From Pseudobutyrivibrio sp. 49 (GTDB taxonomy: Bacteria > Bacillota > Clostridia > Lachnospirales > Lachnospiraceae): a stretch of DNA of 64,000 bases. The translations under genes were made by a program, and so were the position numbers. This document shows, piece by piece, positions 59,882 through 64,000 of the stretch; the stretch's first letter is position 1, and every line of letters begins with the position of its first letter. The notes below the pieces were generated by a model that made no database searches, was not told where the DNA came from, and saw nothing but the letters and a program-made list of their open reading frames with translations. The stretch lies in the NCBI RefSeq assembly GCF_900100545.1, contig NZ_FNDP01000001.1:473115-537114 (forward strand), read 5' to 3'.

Positions 59882-61759
59882 ATGAACATCAATACTGGGC
59901 TTAATCCATATGGTAACGGCTACAATATTAACGCTGCCGATACCACAAAGATGAGCCAGAGTCAGTCTCTTACAGGTTCTGTTACAGACAACCTAAAGGA
60001 GGGAGAGATTTTCGAAGGCTCTGTCAATTCTGTTGATAATGGCAAGGTTACTATTGGGCTTGCCAATGGTCAAACTATGACTGCACGTCTGGATTCTGGC
60101 GTTAGTCTTGTGCCCGGTCAGTCTGTTTTCTTTCAGGTAAAGAGTAACGACGGAAATTTAGTTCAAATTCGTCCCGTTTCTTTGAATAGCCTTGATGCTA
60201 ATCCCACACTTCTTAAGGCTCTTGATATGGCGAATATTTCTGTTAATGAAAGGACCATAAATATGGTCAATTCTTTGATGCAGAATTCCCTTTCAATTAA
60301 TCCTGAAAATTTGACAGTTATGAATAGAGCTATGCTTAATAATCCTCAGGTGGAACCTCAGACCCTTGTCACCATGGCAAAATATGGGCTTGAACTTACG
60401 CCTGAGAATATTTCCATGTTCCAAAACTATGCCAATGATAAAGCTGCTCTAGCTAATAATTTTGATATAATTTCTGATATGCTTCCTGAATTGATGACTT
60501 CTGACGAGGTCTCTACCAGTGACGTTATCAGTTTAAACAACCAGTTAAGAGATATATTTATTGATGGTGCTGAAGAAGCATCTACACCAAGCATAGCAAC
60601 CCAGGGGCAGTTTAGTGAAGAACAGGCTGTACAGCAAACAAATCAGGAAGCCATGCAGGTACAGAATTTCAGCAACAGTGGAAATGAAGGTATAAATCCT
60701 CAAGTGATTGGTGCACAGCAGAATTCTGTAGTGACAGAAAACTTAAATCAGCTTCAGGGACAGGTTATTGCTGAAGTTGTGGCTGATGAGCAGGCTGCTG
60801 AAGGCGCTGAAATTGCCAAAGAAGCAAATACTCAGCAACAAGCTCAGGTTGTAGCAGAGCAGACAAAAAATGCTGTTATACAGGAGAATATTGGTACACA
60901 GACGCTAAATAGTTTTGCCGGTGAAAAACAGATTGCTTCCTTTAATACAATACTAAGCACTATGCCTGATTTTCCTAAGGATAATCTTGAGATTTTCGGA
61001 GAGGACGGCACATTAAAGGCAGATGCCAATATAAAAGAGGTCTTTCGCGAAATATCGGATTATTTAAATGAGCATCCAGATATTCCAAAAGAGACATTAA
61101 ATGATATAATAAAGGCTCCGCTTTATAAGGGGCTACTCAAAAATCTAATTGCTGACAGTTTCACTATGGAGCCAAAGGATGTAACCAAGGCAGGTCAGCT
61201 ATCAAAGTTATATGAGAGAGTTCTTAAGCAGACAGAAGCATTAGAAAAGCTTATGTCCAGCTTTAACAATAAAGCTGCTGAGACTATTAAGAATCAGACT
61301 ACAGAAATAAAACAGAATATCAATTTCATGAATAATGCTAATGAAATGTATAACTTTGTGCAGATTCCTCTGAAAATGTACAATCAAAATACAGATAGCA
61401 TGTTATATGTTCGTCAGAACAAAAAAAGCAGTTATGAAGAAGGTGAGGAAATCACAGCATTTCTTCACTTTGATATGGAGTATTTAGGGCCTACAGACGT
61501 TTTCATAGCTTTAAAAGAGATGAAGGTAGGTTGTAAATGGAATCTTGCTGATGAGTCTGCGTTAAAGCTTATAGAGGACAATATTGATATTCTAACTGAA
61601 AGGCTTGCCGCAAAAGGCTTTACATGTACCTCAGAGATGACTTGTGGTCAGCCAAAGACAAGCTTTGTGGAGGATTTCTTAGGAGCACCTCCAATAGAAA
61701 CAGAAAATACAAATAAAGATGGTATAGTTCATAGATACAGCTTTGATATGAGAGCATAA
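59882..61759 (+). CDS. ylqG: YlqG-type orphan hook-length-control (FliK-like) protein
   Basis: 625 residues. An N-terminal beta domain (about 35-100, GEIFEGSVNSVDNGKVTIGL, GQSVFFQVKSNDGNLVQIRP) resembles that of FliK-like proteins. A helical region rich in Met/Asn/Leu follows (100-230), then a long Gln/Asn/Ala linker (about 230-345), another helical part, and a C-terminal Flg-hook-like domain (about 490-610, FVQIPLKMYNQNTDSMLYVR, ITAFLHFDMEYLGPTDVFIA). It ends YSFDMRA. Synteny rnhB-ylqG-ylqH is as in Bacillus. Function is unknown; a role paired with the FlhB-like YlqH is likely. Confidence 0.8.
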   Translation: MNINTGLNPYGNGYNINAADTTKMSQSQSLTGSVTDNLKEGEIFEGSVNSVDNGKVTIGLANGQTMTARLDSGVSLVPGQSVFFQVKSNDGNLVQIRPVSLNSLDANPTLLKALDMANISVNERTINMVNSLMQNSLSINPENLTVMNRAMLNNPQVEPQTLVTMAKYGLELTPENISMFQNYANDKAALANNFDIISDMLPELMTSDEVSTSDVISLNNQLRDIFIDGAEEASTPSIATQGQFSEEQAVQQTNQEAMQVQNFSNSGNEGINPQVIGAQQNSVVTENLNQLQGQVIAEVVADEQAAEGAEIAKEANTQQQAQVVAEQTKNAVIQENIGTQTLNSFAGEKQIASFNTILSTMPDFPKDNLEIFGEDGTLKADANIKEVFREISDYLNEHPDIPKETLNDIIKAPLYKGLLKNLIADSFTMEPKDVTKAGQLSKLYERVLKQTEALEKLMSSFNNKAAETIKNQTTEIKQNINFMNNANEMYNFVQIPLKMYNQNTDSMLYVRQNKKSSYEEGEEITAFLHFDMEYLGPTDVFIALKEMKVGCKWNLADESALKLIEDNIDILTERLAAKGFTCTSEMTCGQPKTSFVEDFLGAPPIETENTNKDGIVHRYSFDMRA

Positions 61760-61777
61760 TAATCGTGAGGACTTATT

Positions 61778-62074
61778 ATGGCTGGAGAAAAGGAAAAAAC
61801 ATTCGACAAAAATAAAACAGCGGTTGCACTTTCCTATGAAGCTGGAGATGCTGCGCCTAAAATCCTTGCTTCCGGTAAGGGATATGTGGCAGAGCAGATT
61901 ATCGAGGAGGCTAAAAAGGCAGATGTTCCTTTTTATCAGGACAACGAGCTTGCTCAGACTTTGAGTAAGTTAAACATTGGTGATGCCATTCCTCCGGAGT
62001 TGTATGAGGTTGTTGCGGAGATTTTAGTCTTTGTAAACGACATGGAAAAGCTTAAAGCTAAGCTTGGAAGATAA
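61778..62074 (+). CDS. ylqH: FlhB C-terminal-domain-like protein (YlqH)
   Basis: 98 residues that correspond only to the cytoplasmic export-gate domain of FlhB/YscU: TAVALSYEAGDAAPKILASG, AEQIIEEAKKADVPFYQDNE, LAQTLSKLNIGDAIPPELYE. The autocleavage motif NPTH is replaced by KTAVALSY, so the N-P-T-H self-cleavage cannot occur. There are no membrane helices. It follows the FliK-like gene by 18 bases, mirroring the FliK-FlhB partnership of the flagellar export switch. Confidence 0.9.
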   Translation: MAGEKEKTFDKNKTAVALSYEAGDAAPKILASGKGYVAEQIIEEAKKADVPFYQDNELAQTLSKLNIGDAIPPELYEVVAEILVFVNDMEKLKAKLGR

Positions 62075-62080
62075 AGATAT

Positions 62081-62440
62081 ATGAATAATAGAAGACAGGG
62101 AAATGATTTCGAAGGCCTTGCTGCAGATTATCTAAAACGCAATGGTATGTGGCTTCTGGAACAGAATTATTACTGTAAAATGGGCGAGATAGATATTGTC
62201 GCAAAGGATGGAGAATATCTTGTTTTTGTAGAAGTGAAATATCGCAAAAACAAAAGGGCTGGCTCTGCCGCCGAAGCTGTAAACTTCAATAAAATGAGAA
62301 AAATCTCACGATGTGCTGACGTTTATATGATGCAACATAGAGTGAGTGGAAATACAAGTGTCAGGTTTGATGTAGTAGCAATTGAGGAAGGACATTTAAC
62401 GCATTATAAAAATGCATTTGAGTATATACCAATATGTTAA
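62081..62440 (+). CDS. yraN: YraN/UPF0102 nuclease-fold protein
   Basis: 119 residues with the endonuclease-like core of UPF0102: GNDFEGLAADYLKRNGMWLL, EQNYYCKMGEIDIVAKDGEY, LVFVEVKYRKNKRAGSAAEA (E-ID-ExK catalytic pattern). Function is not proven. Its end overlaps the next gene by 7 bases, so the two are coupled. Often close to rnhB in Firmicutes. Confidence 0.9.
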   Translation: MNNRRQGNDFEGLAADYLKRNGMWLLEQNYYCKMGEIDIVAKDGEYLVFVEVKYRKNKRAGSAAEAVNFNKMRKISRCADVYMMQHRVSGNTSVRFDVVAIEEGHLTHYKNAFEYIPIC

Positions 62441-63753
62441 ATTCAAGTCATAAAATTAAACAGGTAATGGAAGGCTCACCAGCACATTTAGCTGGGCTTG
62501 TACCTGGAGATATTATTACAAAAATAAATAATGTAGAGCTGGTAGATATCTTTGATTATCATTATTATTCTGATGATGCAGATATCACTGTGGAGCTTCT
62601 TCATGAAGATGGCAGCACAGGTGTTGTTATCGTGAAGAAGGAAGAAGGCGAGGACCTTGGCGTCATTTTCTGTAACGGTCTTATGGATGATTATAAATCC
62701 TGCTCTAATAAGTGTGCATTCTGCTTTATTGATCAGATGCCACCTGGTATGAGAGAAACTCTTTATTTTAAGGATGATGACACTCGTCTATCATTCTTAC
62801 AGGGTAACTATGTCACTCTTACAAACATGAAGATGGCTGATTTGGATAGAATTATTGCATATAAGCTTGGACCTATTAATATTTCTGTTCATGCCACAAA
62901 TCCAGAGCTTAGAATGAAGCTTTTACATAATCGATTTGCCGGAGATATACTGGATAAGATTAGAAAGCTTTATGAAGCTGAGATTCCTATGAATGCACAG
63001 GTAGTTTCATGTCCAGGATTGAATGACGGGCCAGAGCTTGATAGAACAATTGGAGATTTACTTCAATTTGCACCAGTAATGAGTTCAATGTCGGTTGTTC
63101 CTGTAGGTATTACAAAGTTTAGAGATGGGCTTTTCCCACTGAGAACCTACACTGCTGAGGAAGCAGGAGCTGTCATTGACCAAATTGAAAAGTGGCAGAA
63201 GATTGCCATGGAAAAGGTGGGAAACCACTTCGTTCAGGCTTCAGATGAATGGTACATTTTAGCAGGTCGTCCTCTTCCTGAGGCAGACAGATATGATGGC
63301 TTTATTCAGCTGGAAAATGGTGTAGGAATGCTTCGTCTTTTAAAGGAGGAAGTATTAGATGCTTTAGAGGATATTAAGAAGCCATTCTTCATGAAGCGTC
63401 GCAAGGTTACCATTGCCACAGGAAAACTTGCAGCACCATTTATGCAGGAGCTTGGAGATATAATTACTGAAAAGTTTAATAAAGTTTCAGTAGAGGTTGT
63501 GCCTATCACTAATGATTTCTTCGGAGAGGAAATTACTGTTTCAGGTCTTATCACAGGACAGGATCTTATTGCACAGCTTAAGGACAGAGATTTAGGAGAT
63601 AATCTTCTTTTATCATGCACAATGCTTCGTGCACAGGAAGAGGTTTTCCTTGATGATATAACACTTTCAGAGCTGGAGTCAGCTTTACAAGTGAAGACCC
63701 GTATTGTACAATCAGACGGGCGTGATTTAGTTTACGCGATAATCGGACGTTAA
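62434..63753 (+). CDS. PDZ-radical SAM DUF512 protein
   Basis: 439 residues. N-terminal PDZ-like domain (about 6-65, SPAHLAGLVPGDIITKINNV), then a radical SAM-type Cys cluster C90-x3-C94-x2-C97 in SCSNKCAFCFIDQMP, a TIM-barrel-like core (YVTLTNM, PINISVHATNPELRMKLLHN, VVSCPGLNDG) and the DUF512 C-terminal domain. This protein commonly precedes der in Clostridia and cyanobacteria; its substrate is unknown. The start overlaps yraN. Confidence 0.88.
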   Translation: MLNSSHKIKQVMEGSPAHLAGLVPGDIITKINNVELVDIFDYHYYSDDADITVELLHEDGSTGVVIVKKEEGEDLGVIFCNGLMDDYKSCSNKCAFCFIDQMPPGMRETLYFKDDDTRLSFLQGNYVTLTNMKMADLDRIIAYKLGPINISVHATNPELRMKLLHNRFAGDILDKIRKLYEAEIPMNAQVVSCPGLNDGPELDRTIGDLLQFAPVMSSMSVVPVGITKFRDGLFPLRTYTAEEAGAVIDQIEKWQKIAMEKVGNHFVQASDEWYILAGRPLPEADRYDGFIQLENGVGMLRLLKEEVLDALEDIKKPFFMKRRKVTIATGKLAAPFMQELGDIITEKFNKVSVEVVPITNDFFGEEITVSGLITGQDLIAQLKDRDLGDNLLLSCTMLRAQEEVFLDDITLSELESALQVKTRIVQSDGRDLVYAIIGR

Positions 63754-63772
63754 TTCAGAAAAGAGGTAATAT

Positions 63773-64000
63773 ATGTCAAGACCAGTAGTAGCTATTGTAG
63801 GTCGTCCAAATGTTGGAAAATCTACTTTATTTAATGCTCTTGCAGGAGAAAGAATATCTATTGTAAAAGATACTCCTGGTGTTACAAGAGATCGTATATA
63901 TGCAGATGTTTCATGGCTGAACTATGATTTCACCATGATTGATACAGGTGGTATTGAGCCAGATTCAAAGGATATTATTCTTTCACAGATGCGTGAGCAG
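63773..64000 (+). CDS. der: Ribosome-associated GTPase Der (EngA), 3' truncated by window edge
   Basis: Read directly: 76 codons to the last base. It starts [20 protein letters not shown] (first G1), then [14 protein letters not shown] (G2 region) and [14 protein letters not shown] (G3), typical of the first of the two G domains of Der, which acts in 50S assembly. AAGAGGTAA precedes ATG 63773. The second G domain and KH-like domain lie outside the window. Confidence 0.95.
   Translation, partial: MSRPVVAIVGRPNVGKSTLFNALAGERISIVKDTPGVTRDRIYADVSWLNYDFTMIDTGGIEPDSKDIILSQMREQ

Noticed and set aside
59933-59945. GCCGATA resembling a sigma-28 -10 box
   Set aside because: It lies in the ylqG coding region and has no TAAA at 15-base spacing.
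1-64000. CRISPR arrays, IS elements, prophage genes, rRNA, T-box leaders, classic riboswitches
   Set aside because: None seen: no direct-repeat arrays, transposase or integrase motifs, and no leader matching a known ligand-binding fold.

Overview
The window is an A+T-rich, low-GC Gram-positive chromosome segment. Its gene order is the conserved Firmicutes core: fla/che, then rpsB-tsf-pyrH-frr-uppS-cdsA-dxr-rseP-ispG-polC, and further on rpmF-plsX-acpP-rnc-smc-ftsY-ylxM-ffh-rpsP-khpA-rimM-trmD-rplS-rbgA-rnhB. The flagellar genes, the choice of neighbours and protein flavour (ispG rather than proS before polC, DUF5050 and SwrB/DUF6115-like proteins, acetate kinase) suggest a motile anaerobe of the Lachnospiraceae, near Butyrivibrio/Pseudobutyrivibrio/Roseburia. 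The genus is an inference. Almost every gene lies on the + strand; only tmcAL is on the - strand.

Layout. 1-9453: 3' end of a flagellar/chemotaxis operon (partial flhG, a PilZ brake, cheB, cheA, cheW, cheC, cheD, a small membrane protein, sigma-28 fliA, a 108-aa protein, a SwrB-like coiled-coil protein and an MltG-LysM-like fragment). 9457-11318: rpsB-tsf with its own promoter, a structured leader and a terminator. 11386-13108: a membrane-anchored polysaccharide deacetylase and a bactofilin inserted before pyrH. 13148-19260: pyrH-frr, then lipid-carrier, phospholipid and isoprenoid genes. 19282-30378: polC, a beta-propeller protein, pheA, and a polyphosphate pair (ppx-like, ppk1) with a HAD phosphatase. 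30393-31746: infC-rpmI-rplT behind an L20-type attenuator leader. 31910-33126: galE and tRNA-Glu(CTC). 33126-35688: tmcAL divergent from ackA. 35724-43157: DUF177-rpmF, plsX-acpP, rnc-smc-ftsY.

43178-46751: ilvA, ylxM-ffh, rpsP-khpA. 46750-55156: an oligopeptide-type ABC transporter cluster (a membrane protein, SBP, two permeases, two ATPases, a tail-anchored protein) that separates khpA from rimM. 55166-56890: rimM-trmD-rplS. 56960-62074: two signal peptidases around rbgA, rnhB, and a FliK-like/FlhB-like orphan pair (ylqG-ylqH). 62081-64000: yraN, a PDZ-radical SAM (DUF512) protein, and the start of der.

Most of the window is housekeeping. The less ordinary parts are: (i) the transporter, whose OppC-type permease carries a triplicated extracytoplasmic insert and whose binding protein also has an insert; (ii) the oppA-oppB intergenic RNA, with several mutually complementary CCTTTATT/AATAAAGG segments; (iii) a shared SFDMR carboxy-terminus on a small protein of the flagellar operon and on the distant YlqG; (iv) a Ppx/GppA protein with altered active-site motifs next to ppk1; and (v) several compact control regions (rpsB leader, infC attenuator with an AUU start, promoters embedded in terminators or inverted repeats). 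There is no CRISPR array, IS element, prophage or rRNA in the window.
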